From Epichloe hybrida (lineage: Eukaryota; Ascomycota; Sordariomycetes; Hypocreales; Clavicipitaceae): DNA of 64,000 bases. The stretch is from positions 1 to 64,000 of the forward strand of contig JAFEKR010000041.1 in assembly GCA_019022495.1 (NCBI GenBank), given 5' to 3'. Of the stretch, positions 23,301 through 35,147 are shown in pieces (the first letter of the stretch is position 1; each line of letters opens with the position of its first letter). A program made the position numbers and the translations under genes. The notes beneath the pieces were generated by a model that worked only from the letters and a program-made list of their open reading frames with translations, searched no databases and was not told where the DNA came from.

Positions 23301-25951
23301 ACTTAATTAGGATAGAACTTATACTAGAGCAATACCTTTAAATAGCTATTAAAGTAATTAATAACTTTATAAGCCTAAATAGTATTATCCTAACCTTACT
23401 AGTCTTTAAAGGCTACTTATAAATAATAGATAAGTTACTACTAAGCATCTTTATTATTTAATATACTAAAGTAATTTATAAAGCTACTAATAAAGTCCGC
23501 TACTATCTAGCTTTATAGTAGGTTTATAATGCCTTTAAAGTCTAAAATAGCCCTAATATAGCACCTATATATTAGCTACCCCTGTAAGCTAATATATATG
23601 TGTAAAGAGAGAAAGGTAGCTAGCATAGCCCTTATAAGCTACTTACTACTAATAGAGAGACTTATATAGTTAATATACCCTATAGCCTAGTAAAGTTTTA
23701 CTTTATAGTAATAAAGCCTTACTATAAAGACTTATATATTATAAAGGGACTAGAGTAATAGGAGATAAAGCCTAATAATATAAAGGAAGAAGTAACTATA
23801 TAACTAACTACTACTACTAGAAGAGATTCCCTAATAAAAGAAAGTAAAGAGCTATAGGCACTAGCTAAGAGAAAATAAGGGAGACTAAGAAAGGCCCTTA
23901 TAGTCTAATTTATAAGCATAGAAGAGTCTAAAGAAAAGGCTTATAAAGCCTAGAAGGCCCTAAAGGGAAGCTATTAAGTTAAAGACTTACTACCTTACCC
24001 TAAAGGAATAAAAGTAAGGAAAAGAAGACCTTATAGCCCTAAGAAAAACATTAGCCTAATTTAGCTTTATATACTTATAAATAAAAATTAGGAGAAGGCC
24101 TTTATTTAAGAAGCTATAGCTAAAGGGATGCTAAATATAGTATTTCTTATAGTAAAGAAAGAGGCTAATTAGAACCTTGCTCTTTAACTCTACTAAGAAG
24201 GGAAAATTATAACCTTAGGAAAACCCTTTAAGTAATTTAATTAAGCTAAGATTAATGCTTTATAAGCTTATAATATGTTTAAATTTATTAAGTATAACCT
24301 AGCAAAGCATGGAGGTCATAGAATCTTCGATTCTTATATAGTTAGAGAGATTAAAGGTAAAGGAATAAACTCACTATATAAGAAATCCTGCCTTATTATA
24401 TAAGGCTATAATAATAAAGGAAAGGAATTTATCCTAACGCAATTGCTAACGATTTAATGAGTAAGCTAATAACTTATTATAGCTATTACTCTATTATTAA
24501 GAAAAAGAGATATTTACCTTTAGATTCGTAATATTATATTAGCTTACACTTAATCACATACGGTGCTAACGAGGCTAATTATCATGAGATTACTAAAGTA
24601 AATTATATATCTCTTTCTAGAAGGGACTGTAATTAAATTAATTAGACCTCTTTATAGGATTATAGAGGCTAGAACTTACTAGTAGGTAACGTACTTCTGT
24701 TACTATAGGGATAACCTTGATATAATAACCTTAACCTACAATCCCTGCTTGTTAATTATAGCCCTAAATAATAAGAATCTCTTTAGTATTATTAGAATAT
24801 AAACTAATAATATATTAGGCCTAAGTAATAATAACTTCTTTTAAAAAGAAGAGAAAGAGCTTTAGAAGGCTAATTTTATAGCTAAAGAAAAGCAATAATT
24901 AACTACTAAGAATCCCCTTATCTTTAATAGTTATATCTTAACCTAGAATACTAATAACTCACTAATATTAACCTAGAAAGGCTAGAGTTAGAAGATTAAG
25001 GAAGTTAATCCTTAATCCCTAATAGCAAAGCAAGACTATGTAAAATAATAAGCCTAAGGAAGCTATATTATAACTATATGTTAACTAGAAGCTTCTTATA
25101 ACCTATTAATTATAGCTTAATACTAAGAACCCTTAGGGGAAGATATTATATACCTTAATAAACACCTTAAGTAGTAGATTAAGAATTAATAATATAGACT
25201 ATAATATATTCCTTTAGTTCTTAAGGAGGTAAAGCTCTTTGTGTTTATAAATAGATTACTTGCTAATAATAAGGATCTAAGCTTATAGATTAGATACGTG
25301 ATTGTGATTGGTAACGAGATAATGCAAGATAATAATACCTTTATTATAAAAGGTAATATTATTATATATAGCTTAATAAAGAGTAAGAGAGTTACTTATA
25401 ATACACTTACCTCTAAGTTATATAGCATGGTTTAAGGCGCAGATATTACCTACGCAATTTCTATAACTTTACATTAGATTACGGATTAATTAAAGATGCC
25501 TTAAATTCCTATAATTCTCTATACTAATTCTTTTTTATTATATAAATATCTTATAAAGCTAGGAACTATAAAGGAGAAGAGACTAATAATTCATATTATA
25601 GCTCTTTATTAATTATATAAGAGGCACGAGATCTACGAAGTTAGGTGGATTAATAGTAATAATAATCTAGCGGATATAATAATAAAAGCATTACTAAATT
25701 CATTACTTTCCTCTTTAATTAATTCAAATGAATTAATAATTTATATTAAAGAATAGGTAAAGAGACCTATAATATTAGGAGACAAGAGCTTAGGCAAGGA
25801 CTAATAAATTAACTTAATTAACTAATGCCACAATAGCTAATTAGAGTAGCGGATTCCTATTAAGGGATTTACTTATATATACTTTCCTTTAATTTGCTTT
25901 TTATTATGTTTTTAAGCTCTTTAGCTATAAAGGAAAAAGAGAGACTACTAG

Positions 25952-26217
25952 TGTTAATTCCTTCGGATCTTTATTAGTTTAATTATAGCTAAAGACTAGA
26001 CTAAATTGTAGGTCTAGCGCAATATATGTAATATAATTAGCTGCATTAATTCGCTACCCCCTCTTTTGCCTTACATATGGGTTTTGCTTACTTTCCTAGT
26101 ATCTAGACTTTCCCTCTCTTTTTCCTCTTTCCTTCCTAGCTAATTTAATTAACTATTATTGACTTCAATTATACGGGATTACCCTTATACTTGCGCAGGA
26201 CCTTGGTGTAACTAACA
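25952..26217 (+). repeat. 3' LTR of the complete family A element
   Basis: 266 bp, starting TGTTAATTCCTTCGG after AAAAAGAGAGACTACTAG and ending TTGGTGTAACTAACA. Confidence 0.9.
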
Positions 26218-26660
26218 ATAATATTAGTGGTAAATTAAGAGATATAGGAAATAGAGAAATTATAAAGGTTTAAAGAATTATAAGTAAAGCTATTATCTTT
26301 ACCTCTTAGTGGGTTTAATTAAATAATTAAGGATAGGTTAGGTTAGTTACTAACTAGGCCTTAATTATTTAATAAACACGCTTCTAAGGGTTTATTTATG
26401 TAATAGATATGCTAATTAAATAAATAAAGATAGGTTAGGTTAGTTACTAACTAGGCCTTAATTAAGTTAATAAGCTTAGATTTAGTATAAAGCTAGTTAT
26501 AGTTACTTAAGGTAAAAAGAGAGCTAGAATATACTTCTTTCTTAGTATATTTAGTATCTTAAAGTAGTACTTTCTCTTTTATAAGGTAAGTCCTTAATAC
26601 TAATACCTTTTCTATAAACCTTACTAATTTATAGTATTTATAAAAATAATTACTAATTAG
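26218..26660. repeat. AT-rich degraded repeat DNA with a direct repeat and a family B-like leader
   Basis: Two copies of a segment with GATAGGTTAGGTTAGTTACT and AACTAGGCCTTAATTA stand at about 26331-26378 and 26428-26475. From about 26480 the minus strand resembles the family B leader, leading into the LTR at 26661. No ORF. Confidence 0.55.
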
Positions 26661-26956
26661 TGTTAGTATTTATAGGATACTATTAACTTATACGTAGGGT
26701 TTTTAAGGTAAACTAAAGTGTATGTAATTATTATATATTCTAGTCTATCTTTATAAGCAAAAGAGAGATTAAATAGAAGTAAAGAGGGTACGCTATTTAT
26801 TATAGGAAAAGGGGCCTTAATTAGGGTTATTAGCGAAGAGGCCACATGTGCCAATGCTGACCGCGGCGCGGTCGGGCCGGATATGTGGGTCCGCGATGCA
26901 ACGCGCCCAGCCAACCAGAGGCGCGCAGCCTTGTTAATATCATGCTTGTTCCAACA
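26661..26956 (-). repeat. Family B-like LTR (minus strand) at the subtelomere edge
   Basis: TGTTAGTATTTATAGG to CTTGTTCCAACA on the plus strand, 296 bp, with TG...CA ends. The part from 26830 on is GC-rich (GACCGCGGCGCGGTCGGGCC) and little mutated. It marks the switch from the AT-rich subtelomere to gene-rich DNA. Confidence 0.7.
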
Positions 26957-27225
26957 GTTTTATCCTAGTTAATGCGCGCGCCGCGCCCACACATCCAATG
27001 CTTCAAGGAGCTCTCCCTGATAATTAATTAAGACCTGTCGCTCGCGTACAACGCCCTGTGGGCTGCCCTGTGTGCCACGTCTTACAACGCACAGCGCCTT
27101 ACAAAATCAGCCAGCGGTTTGCGGACGTACAAAAGGATCACTTTCATCGCTTTTGGACATTTTGCCTGCACATTTTCTCCTGTGTGCTGTGCTGCACCGC
27201 GGGATCCAACTACCGGCGCAACAAA
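26957..27225. other. Gap before the phosphotransferase pseudogene
   Basis: Normal GC sequence. An upstream GTG-initiated extension of the following frame (from 27058) is open but does not resemble the phosphotransferase family, so I treat it as non-coding or promoter DNA. Confidence 0.4.
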
Positions 27226-28658
27226 ATGGCGATGAGAGGCGACGACGTCGCTTGGGAGGAGAGCGACCGCATTGAGCGCATTTGGCGCCGCTCTCTTTTC
27301 GAAGAACCAACCATGAGGGCAATCGGCCAGTTCATTGCCAAGCACCGACAAGGAGTTCCCACCGAGCTATGCGAACCGAGAGCTGGCGGCTTTAATGCCC
27401 TGTTTAGGATGAAATTTCTAGATGGCGGTTCAGCTGTGATACGCTTTACCAAGCCAGGCTCTACAATGTTTCCAGAGGAAAAAATACAGATCGAGGTCGC
27501 GACGATGAGATTTATCCAGGATCACACCGCAATACCTGTTCCCTTTGTCCTCCACTGGGGTACCCAGGACGAGAGCCCTTTCAGCATAGGCCCGTTTATC
27601 ATTATGGAGTATGTTAATCATGAAATGGACATGATTGACGCGCTTAATACTCCTGGCTTCTCTCATAATGACCGGCCTATTCTAAATCCAAACATTGATA
27701 AGGCTACGCTTGAGATTCTGTATGGCCAGGTTGCAAAAATAATGCTTCAGCTTTCTAAATTAGAGTTTCCGCTTATAGGCGCTCTCGAAGAGACTGAAAA
27801 ATGGTCGTGGGAGGTCACACGCCGCCCCTTGTCACTGCCGATGAATGAGTTAGTTAGGGTCGGGACGTTGTCGCGGGATAAATTGCCTGTCACCACCTTT
27901 GACAGCACAACCAAATACCTCCAAAGCCTAGCAACCCTTCACCTCGACCATCTTGCTCACCAGCGGAACGACGCCGTCGAGTCCAAGGCCGACTGCCAGC
28001 GCAAGTATGTGGCCAGACATCTATTCCAGAAGCTTGCCAGCGAGAGAGGCTTCTGTCTAATCAGTACGACAAAGGGCCCTTTAAATTCTGGTGTGATGAT
28101 CTGCGGCCATCTAATATTCTACTCGACGCCAATTTACAAATTGTTGGCGTTATCGACTGGGAATTTAGTTATGCCGCGCCAAACGAATTCACGTTTGCTC
28201 CTCCTTGGTGGCTGCTTCTTGAACAACCTGAGTACTGGAGGGAAGGTCTTGATGACTGGATCGAAAAGTACGAAGACCGCTTGACGATATTTCTAAAGGC
28301 CATGGTAGATTGTGAAGACGCCGCAATAGCCTCTGGGAAGTTACAGGAGGATCAGCGACTGTCCTGCAAGATGCGTGAGAGCTGGGCGACTGGCGACTTT
28401 TGGACCGTCTACGCAGCGCGGAAGAACTTTGCGTTTGACTGTGTATATTGGAAGAAACTTGACCCGCGTTTCTTTGGGCCGGGTGAACGGAATACCCCTC
28501 CTGAGGATACTTGGATGAAAAGACTTGGACTGCTTGATGAACAGACCCGAGCGGCTATGGAATCTTTTGTGGACAAGAAACTAGCCGAGACAGAGACGAG
28601 GGAATTAGCCTGGGATCCGGACGAATACACGTTGAAATGGCAGGCAGCGATGCCATAA
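27226..28658 (+). pseudogene. APH-family phosphotransferase (kinase-like) pseudogene, one frameshift
   Basis: The ATG at 27226 (context ACAAAATGG) starts a protein of the fungal aminoglycoside-phosphotransferase / choline-kinase-like family. Visible are the N-lobe (GGFNALFRMKFLDGGSAVIR, GPFIIMEYV), then, in a different frame, the catalytic loop CDDLRPSNILLD and metal-binding region IVGVIDWEFSYAAP, ending with a C-terminal domain to TAA at 28658. The frame changes at 28041-28049, inside GCGAGAGAGG: removing one AG unit would restore continuity, and there is no room for an intron. The family's usual HxD is CDD here, which I recall as common in fungal members. Known substrates are varied and none can be inferred. 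Lying next to RIPed transposons, it may be a decaying subtelomeric gene; a sequencing error in the short GA run is the alternative. Confidence 0.8.
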
Positions 28659-29167
28659 TGTTGTTACGTGCCCTCAGTATATAATTTCAATTTAATTTAG
28701 CAATGAATGAAGAAATAGCAAGGTGAGAGAAAGCCAGGCGTCTCGTAGAGAAATGTCTATTTTTGCCTTTGGCGCCGGTCTTCCCCTGTAGCTTCTCAAA
28801 CAGTCGCAAGACGCGGGAGCAAATAGATTGTGTAGAAATGTTGAACATGTTCGGAATCTCCGAGTGTCGAGGGGCTGTCAAGAAGCGCCCATCTCTCGGC
28901 GGGCAACAAGTCATCAATCAAGCCCCAAGAAATTGCGAAGAATCTGTACATGAAAACATGAACAAAATATAGAAACGAGTCAAACGCCATTATGAAAAGG
29001 ATGTCGTCGTCATCTCACCCTCCTCTCCTCCCAGCACAAGGCTCCACTTCCAAAAGTCTAAAGCCGCCCGACGTCCGAGTCAATCACAGTGCCCATCACA
29101 CACCCACCAGTGACCACATCCGACTCACAACCCCGACCCGACCTCTCCTCGCCACTTTGCACCGACA
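28659..29167. other. Intergenic, no gene seen
   Basis: Terminator of the pseudogene and promoter of the HAD gene. Short ORFs here look like chance. 29020-29100 is pyrimidine-rich, as in many fungal promoters. Confidence 0.5.
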
Positions 29168-30071
29168 ATGACCCCATCGGCCCGGAAACGATTCGCACCG
29201 CTTAATCCCGCGGGCAACAGCACAGCACGGCCCGGCGTGCCCGTGTTGCAGGGCATTGTGTTCGATATGGACGGGACATTGTGGTGAGTTTCCGAACATG
29301 ATGAGACGTGCTCCTTAAGGACGTGTGCTATCTGTCACGATTCGTGGTTGAATAAGGCAAAACACCCAAAAAGAAGAAGAAGAAAAAAGAGACCCCGCGA
29401 GAAAAGAGGGATATATAACAATCTCATGAGCGCAAAAAAAAAAAAAAAAAAAAAAAACTTACATCGTTAGCGAACCCCAAAATTACATGTTCACCGACAT
29501 GCGATCCGCCCTCAACATCCCCAAATCCGCCGATATCCTCGCCCACATAGAATCCCTCCCCGCCCACCAGCAACCACCTGCCATTGAAGTCATCCGCTCC
29601 ATTGAGCGCAAAGCAATGGCCTCGCAGACCCCGCAGCCCGGTCTCACCACCCTAATGAGGTACCTCGATGAGCGGGCCCTGCCCAAAGCCATCTGCACGC
29701 GCAACTTCGACGTCCCCGTGCAGCACCTGCTCGAAAAGTTCCTGGGAGGGTCGGCCTTCCATCCCATTGTGACGAGGGAGTTTAAGCCGCCGAAGCCTGA
29801 TCCAGCTGGGATCCTGCACATTGCCAGTCAATGGGGGCTCGAGGACGCAAGCGGGTTGATCATGGTGGGGGATTCCATTGATGACATGACGGCAGGCAGG
29901 CAGGCAGGCGCCGCAACAGTATTGCTTGTGAATGATGTGAATAAGGGCTTGGCGGACCATGAGTGTACGGATCATGCGATTCACCGTCTTGATGAGCTCG
30001 TTGCTATTTTGGACGGTGGTTTTGAAGGCAGAGAGACGAGAGAGCATGTTGTGGGAGAGTTTGAGACGTGA
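29168..30071 (+). CDS. HAD-superfamily hydrolase (YOR131C-like), 238 aa
   Basis: Two exons, 29168-29283 and 29471-30071, joined through a split TGC codon to give FDMDGTLCEPQNYMF. The HAD motifs are all present: motif I DMDGTL (about residue 32), motif II around ICTRNFD, motif III lysine in REFKPPKPDP and motif IV MVGDSIDD. The protein resembles the yeast YOR131C family of small HAD phosphatases, whose physiological substrate I do not know. Length fits the family (about 220-240 aa). The intron (29284-29470, 187 bp) is longer than others here and contains a run of 24 A. The gene is convergent with the MAP kinase kinase downstream. Expected to be cytosolic: no signal peptide or membrane segment. 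Confidence 0.88.
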
Positions 30072-30662
30072 CGACCTTGCTGAGTGGCGATCCGACGAGT
30101 GCTGGGCTTTGACGGAGGAATGGAATGCGTTGCCATTTGATTGAGTATCTCATTGTCCTCAGTAGGAAATAGATGAACGGCCTGCATAATGAATAGAGAG
30201 GGTTGATAGATATGTTTTTTTTTTTTTTTTGGCTCTTCACTTCGGATTGAATCCCTACTTGGTTGACTAGATGCGCGCCCACACTGCCCTTGGCGTGAAA
30301 CATGTGAATGCCTTGCGTGCGAACTAGTCTCTGATTTTGAAACGCAAGATACCTGATCAAAGAGCGATTTCAGTGTCTCAAAACGAAGGTGGCAACACAA
30401 AGTCAGGGTGTTAAAAAAGAACTGATGCAAAATCTACTTTGCTTCTTCACGCCTCCTTTCCAAAATGAGCGCGTTGGATCACTGTCTTGCGGAGAAAGCT
30501 CCCATGAAAATCAATGCGCCGAGTGATGCTACGCTGAGCCTCCAGGAATCTGCAGAGTTCAGAATTGTGTGTGCGAAGAAACCAATCGTTTGAGGACTCT
30601 CTCCTTGGCGGCCACTCGCCTTCCTGCCCCCCCCCTCCCTCCCTCCCTCGATCACGTCACGT
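30072..30662. other. Convergent intergenic region
   Basis: Lies between two 3' ends. It contains T and C homopolymer runs (T near 30213-30230, C near 30628-30637) and no coding signal. Confidence 0.5.
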
Positions 30663-32451
30663 TCATAATCCATAGCTTGGACTAGGATTGGGAGGCAGAC
30701 CAAAAGTAGCTTGTCGTCGACTTTCTCGCCGGAAATCGTCGGGTGTTTGTCGTCGTGCCAAAGGCGGGGGCATTGGGTTCCCGTGTGGACCAGATCGCAC
30801 TGGCAAGCTAAAGGTCGCTGCGCTCGCACTCACAGGACCAGATGACTCGGCATAGTGTGAGGTTTGAGGCACTGAGTTGGTTGTTGCCACTCGAACACCC
30901 ATGCCTGGATGATGATGATGATGGGTTGTTGCCGGCGCATGACCGGTCCCAAATCCGTTGCGACTGGGCGATCGACTGGAATGATCTCCGGGCGAGATAA
31001 TCCCAGCGCCAGCGATGGGTATCTCACCAGATGTCGGTGTATTGATCGTGCGGTCCTCGGATTGCACGGCGAACGTCGGCGAATCACTCGATCGAAGCAG
31101 ATCTTGCGTGGCGGGCGACATTTGAGGTGCGAGGTGTGATTTACGGTTGTCTCTCTCCATCAGCCCCACTGCCCATTCTCTCAAGTCGACTGGAGTTCTC
31201 TTGGCAGCTTGCACAAATGGGTCACGGTCCTAGCCAATAAGTCAGAGAGGGTCCGTTCGAATTGCCAACTGAGAAGGGAAGAGGGGGAGCAATTTGCATA
31301 CATAAAGTTCTTGGGGAGTCGGTCTCTGGTCAGGCTTTTTGTAGAGACACTTTTGAATCATGTCCTCAAGGATGCTAGGAAAGGCATCGCTCTTGGGCAG
31401 CCGAGGCGCCGGCTCGTGCACAATCTGTTGCAAAAGATCCAGAATGCCTGCGGGGGCACATTCCTCATCGGAAAACTGTTCACTGGAACCGAACGGGAAC
31501 TTGCCGATGGCGAGCTCCATGACCGACAGGCCGAAGCTCCACACATCTGATTTCACGGTATACTTTTCGCCCTGGATGCGTTCCGGGGCCATGTAGGTCG
31601 AAGTGCCGACAAAGGTATCAGCAATTGAGTTGATCAGTTCGCCGGATACACCGAAATCACAGAGCTTGATTGATCCACGCGAGTTGACGAGAATGTTGGA
31701 CGGCTTGATGTCTCTGTGCATGATGTGATGTTTTGAGTAGAGGTATGTCAACCCTCCGAGGGTGGCTTCGGCGATTTTCCCAAGCACATCGACTCGCACT
31801 GGGCCAAATACCCTTGATACTCGGTCAAGGGCCCTGTCGAATCAAGTTCACACGGTCAGTCTTTTCGCTCGCCTTGTGTTGGCAACAGATGTGAAGTAAC
31901 GGGGTTTCGTCCTGAAGCTCTTACCCCACATCCATATATTCCATGCACATGATCACGTCGTTGTTGCTGTTAAGAAAAGCGCCATAAAAGTTGACAATGT
32001 AATCGGAATGACATCCGTGCATAATCTGTAGTTCGCGCACGATTCGCTTCCGCATTTCCTTCTTCGCCTCGACGTGGATAATCTGGAGCAGAATGGGTAT
32101 GTAAGCGGTTGCCTCTTTCTTTTTCGCAATAATCGTTGATGGGGGTTTGTCGGAAATGCTCACCTTGCGGGCCATGATGGTGCCAGTGCTGAGATGTTTC
32201 ACTTTGCTGACAGTACCTCCGTTTCCAGAGCCGAGTTCCTTGAGAATCTCAAGATCTTCTGGTCGGAGATCGAGCTTGTATTCGATGCCAATCTCCAGTT
32301 GCTCGTCTCTGCTATCGTCTTTGCCGCCATCAGCGCCCCAGCTCTCCGCAGTTGGCGGGGGTCGCGGGGCGGCGGGTGTCAAGGCCAGCCCTTTGACATT
32401 TTTGCGCTTCATCGATCGCGGTGCAAAAGAGTCGCCCATGATGTCGGACAT
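30663..32451 (-). CDS. ste7: MAP kinase kinase, Ste7 / Mst7 / Fst7 type, 514 aa
   Basis: Four exons on the minus strand: 32451-32164, 32082-31925, 31833-31302 and 31229-30663; introns of 81, 91 and 72 bp have GT-AG ends. The first intron is in frame without stops. The N-terminus carries a basic docking-type motif, MKRKNVKGLAL. The kinase domain (about 68-360) shows GSGNGGTV, the catalytic loop HRDIKPSN, DFG and the activation loop SIADTFVGTSTYMAPE with the S-x-x-x-T phosphosites of MAPKKs. The loop EECAPAGILDLLQQIV is typical of the pheromone / invasive-growth (Ste7) class rather than Pbs2 or Mkk1. In plant-pathogenic relatives this kinase acts between Ste11 and the Fus3/Kss1-type MAPK in mating, appressorium formation and virulence. 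The C-tail is Ser/Pro-rich with a short His run. An ATG at 32439 (MGDSFAPR) matches remembered homologues better than 32451 and may be the true start. Confidence 0.92.
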
Positions 32452-33119
32452 GTTGTGGAAACAACAGAAGACTCTGTCCCGAGTTGTTTTATATCTGTGT
32501 TTTATTCTTTCACTTTGTTTCGTTTGTCGCAGCGGAGCGTTGAGAAAAGGGGGTATTTCAGCGGGACGGTCAGGTTCTGAAAGGCCCAGGCTCTGAAAGG
32601 CGAGGCAAAGTGCCCGTAACCTGGCAAATCCCCTCTTAAGGTCCCCTTGATCGAGCGGGTCGAGGTGAATCTCGCAGATGGGGGGCCGGCCGTGGGGGTC
32701 GCAGGGGTCGTGGAACGGCGTCGACTCCTCGACGAGTCGACGGAATAGGGGAAGATGGCCGATGACAAGAAGCAGGGAGAGATGAAAAGACAGTGTATGG
32801 GGGACGGATCGCCAGTGCCCAACTTTTTCTTGGTCCGGTAGGATTGATGGTGGTGAGAGGTCGTTGCGTTTGACAGTACGGAGGTACGGACCACTTACCA
32901 TTGCCACTCACTCAGTCGTCAAATGGTCAAATGGTCAAATGGTCAAATGGTCAAATGGTCAAATGGGTCGGTGGGTGGTGGGTCCGCAGGAGCTTGTGCA
33001 CCCCTTGTGCCTTGGCTCTTGGACCCCTGAGACCGATTGGGCGAGTGGGGGTGTAATACGGCAGCCAGTGGAAATAAATGACTCGATGCTACGGATTACG
33101 GGGTATGTATGCACATGTA
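32452..33119. promoter_or_regulatory. Upstream region of the MAP kinase kinase
   Basis: Contains an open but unconserved extension of exon 1, pyrimidine-rich leader DNA, TACGGAGGTACGGACC near 32876-32891 and the GTCAAATG tandem repeat. No separate gene is recognised. Confidence 0.45.
32918..32965. repeat. 8 bp tandem repeat GTCAAATG, 6 perfect copies
   Basis: Six identical units of GTCAAATG, about 470 bp upstream of the MAP kinase kinase start. Purity suggests recent slippage. Confidence 0.95.
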
Positions 33120-35147
33120 CAGTCCACCCCCTGTTTAATTTTACACATCTACAAGCCCCACATAGGGCACCTATGAAGTCAGCCACTAACAGTTACCTGT
33201 AGCTACGTTAAGGGGGTCCGTGTGTCTAGCATATAAAAAAAAACACTATTAAGTAAAAGAGTTATAATAACTATTTTTTTAAAATAAATTTCTAGAATTA
33301 GATAGAATTCTATAAGTAGTAATATAAAGTATTATAGGAAATTACATATAAATACTACACTTAACTATATTACTAAAGATACTTATATTATAATAAAATT
33401 TCTCCTTATATATTCTTACTTTTATATAATTTTTTTTCTTTTTTTTTTATAATAGTTTAATAGCTTCTAAGGTAAAAGGCTACTTAGCCTTAATTACTAT
33501 AAATATTACTTCTAGCCTAGCTATATACTCCTCCTTTATAAATTACCCTAAGCCTTAATATTACTCTTAGTAAAGGTATATCTAGCTAAGTAAGTTAAAT
33601 ATCTCTTAAGGTACTTCTTAACCTTATACCTAGCCTTAAGTGTAATAGGTTACTAAGCTTTAATTTTAATACCTTTAATACTACCTATAAGGCCTTACTT
33701 TCTTTAATACTTTTACTTAGTAAGCTTTTTATATTATAGCTTTCTTCTCTTTCTAGCTTTTTTAATAATAATAACCCCTTTAAAGTTATATAAGTAAATA
33801 AAGAGGCTATAAATAACTAGTATATTCCTATACCTTTAATACTCTTAAAGTTATACTAACTCTTTAAATAGCTATAAAAAGCTTAAAGAAATAATAAATT
33901 ATTACTACTAAGCTAAAAAAAAAAGGTATAATAATACTTAAGAATCAAATTATTATTAAGACCTTTTACTTGCTTATATACTTTATAGTTACTAAGATTA
34001 CTATAATACTTAATATTTCTTAAAGGTAAGTTTACTATATAATTACTTACTAAATATTACCTTATTATAAAAACTCTAGCTAGCTACCTATAATCCCTCC
34101 TAAAGTATAAGAGTAGCTAAAAGTAACTCTCTAAATACCCTTATAATTAAAGCATTTTTAAATAGTAAGATAGCTTTATAATAACCTTATCTTCTTAAAC
34201 CTATACTTTAAGAAAGCTATATCTATAGCTTTAGCTAATCTTAGTAATTATAAGTAAATTTAGCTTACTAATTATAAACTTTCTTAATATATATGATAGC
34301 TTTAACTTAAATTTATAAAATACTAGGGATACCTTATAGCTAAGGATTAGAAGAATTAGATTTAGTTTAATAAGACTTAGGTTAATAGAATTTATAATAG
34401 TAAGAAGTTTATAATAATCTTTAAAGGTAAGTAGTAGCTTTCCTATTATTTTCCTATCTTACTAATAGGGATATTATAAGTAAGAATATTAATAAATTTA
34501 GTAAGTTAAGAATATAAGCTAATAGCTAAATATTCTAGGCTTACTTTACTAGTAAATAAAAAGGTATATACTTAATTTAGAAGAAAAAATAAGGTATAAT
34601 AACTTTAAAAATATACTTTAAGTGGATTTTACTACTATTATATAATTTCTAGCTTTAAATACCTTATTATAAAATCTAGTAAGATAATATACTATTATAC
34701 TTAGTAAAAAACACCTAGGAAGAGATTAATACTATATTTAATAGTAAGGAATTTATTTAGTAATTACTATATAGTACTAACCTTAACCCTATAGAATATA
34801 TATAGGTTTAGATAAAATATTAGATTAATTTAAAGTATCCTATTAATTAACTATATAGTAAGGTACTATATAAGGTTATTTTAAAGGCTTAGAAGGCTAT
34901 ACTACCTAAATTTTTAAAGAAATTAGTGTATTTAATACCTTATAGGCTTATAGCTATTAAGGAGGCACTTAGTAAATATATACACTACTAAATGCTACTA
35001 AAAGGTACTTTTTTTTTCTATTAATTTGCTACTAAATTAATATACTTTATGTTCCTACTTAGTGCTATGCTAATCCTTAACTTGACATATAATAGGCCTG
35101 CTGCCCCTGGTTATGTACTTGTGTAAAATCAAACAGGGGGTGGACTG
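33120..35147 (+). mobile_element. Tc1/mariner-type DNA transposon, 2028 bp, RIP-degraded
   Basis: Inverted terminal repeats starting CAGTCCACCCCCTGTTT are present at both ends and agree over about 34 bp with few changes. Each end is flanked by TA (33118-33119 and 35148-35149), the Tc1/mariner target duplication. Inside, the plus strand near 34778-34805 reads as NLNPIEYI followed by a TAG that replaces TGG, matching the conserved NPIE(N/Y)xW segment of Tc1-type DDE transposases. No frame is open and the body is very AT-rich, while the outermost 100 bp at each end keep normal GC. It is a lone AT island inside gene-rich DNA. Confidence 0.85.

Larger units (their letters stand above)
12667..26217 (+). 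mobile_element. Complete copia family A element, RIP-degraded, carrying a nested family B element
   Basis: Two 266 bp LTRs (12667-12932 and 25952-26217) bound it. Without the nested element (13535-20339 plus one 5 bp duplication) it is about 6.7 kb, normal for a copia element. Internal order is leader, gag (with a zinc-knuckle-like site near 21930-21980, consistent with a CX2CX4CX4H motif after undoing apparent transitions), integrase, reverse transcriptase, RNase H, which is the copia order. All frames are broken by RIP stops. Flanks are ATTAT (12662-12666) and ATAAT (26218-26222), an imperfect match, so I do not claim a clean duplication. Confidence 0.88.

Noticed and set aside
12662..26222. 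Target duplication of the complete family A element
   Set aside because: ATTAT and ATAAT match at only four of five positions, and the mismatch is not a RIP transition, so I do not claim it.
26331..26475. GGTTAGGTTAG as an internal telomere remnant
   Set aside because: Only two GGTTA units in each copy; too short and in the wrong register compared with the TTAGGG repeat.
1..26956. A secondary-metabolite or effector gene cluster in the subtelomere
   Set aside because: No intact reading frame other than retroelement remnants exists in these 27 kb.
27058..27225. N-terminal extension of the phosphotransferase frame
   Set aside because: It begins with GTG, is Cys/His-rich without similarity to the family, and a well-placed ATG follows at 27226.
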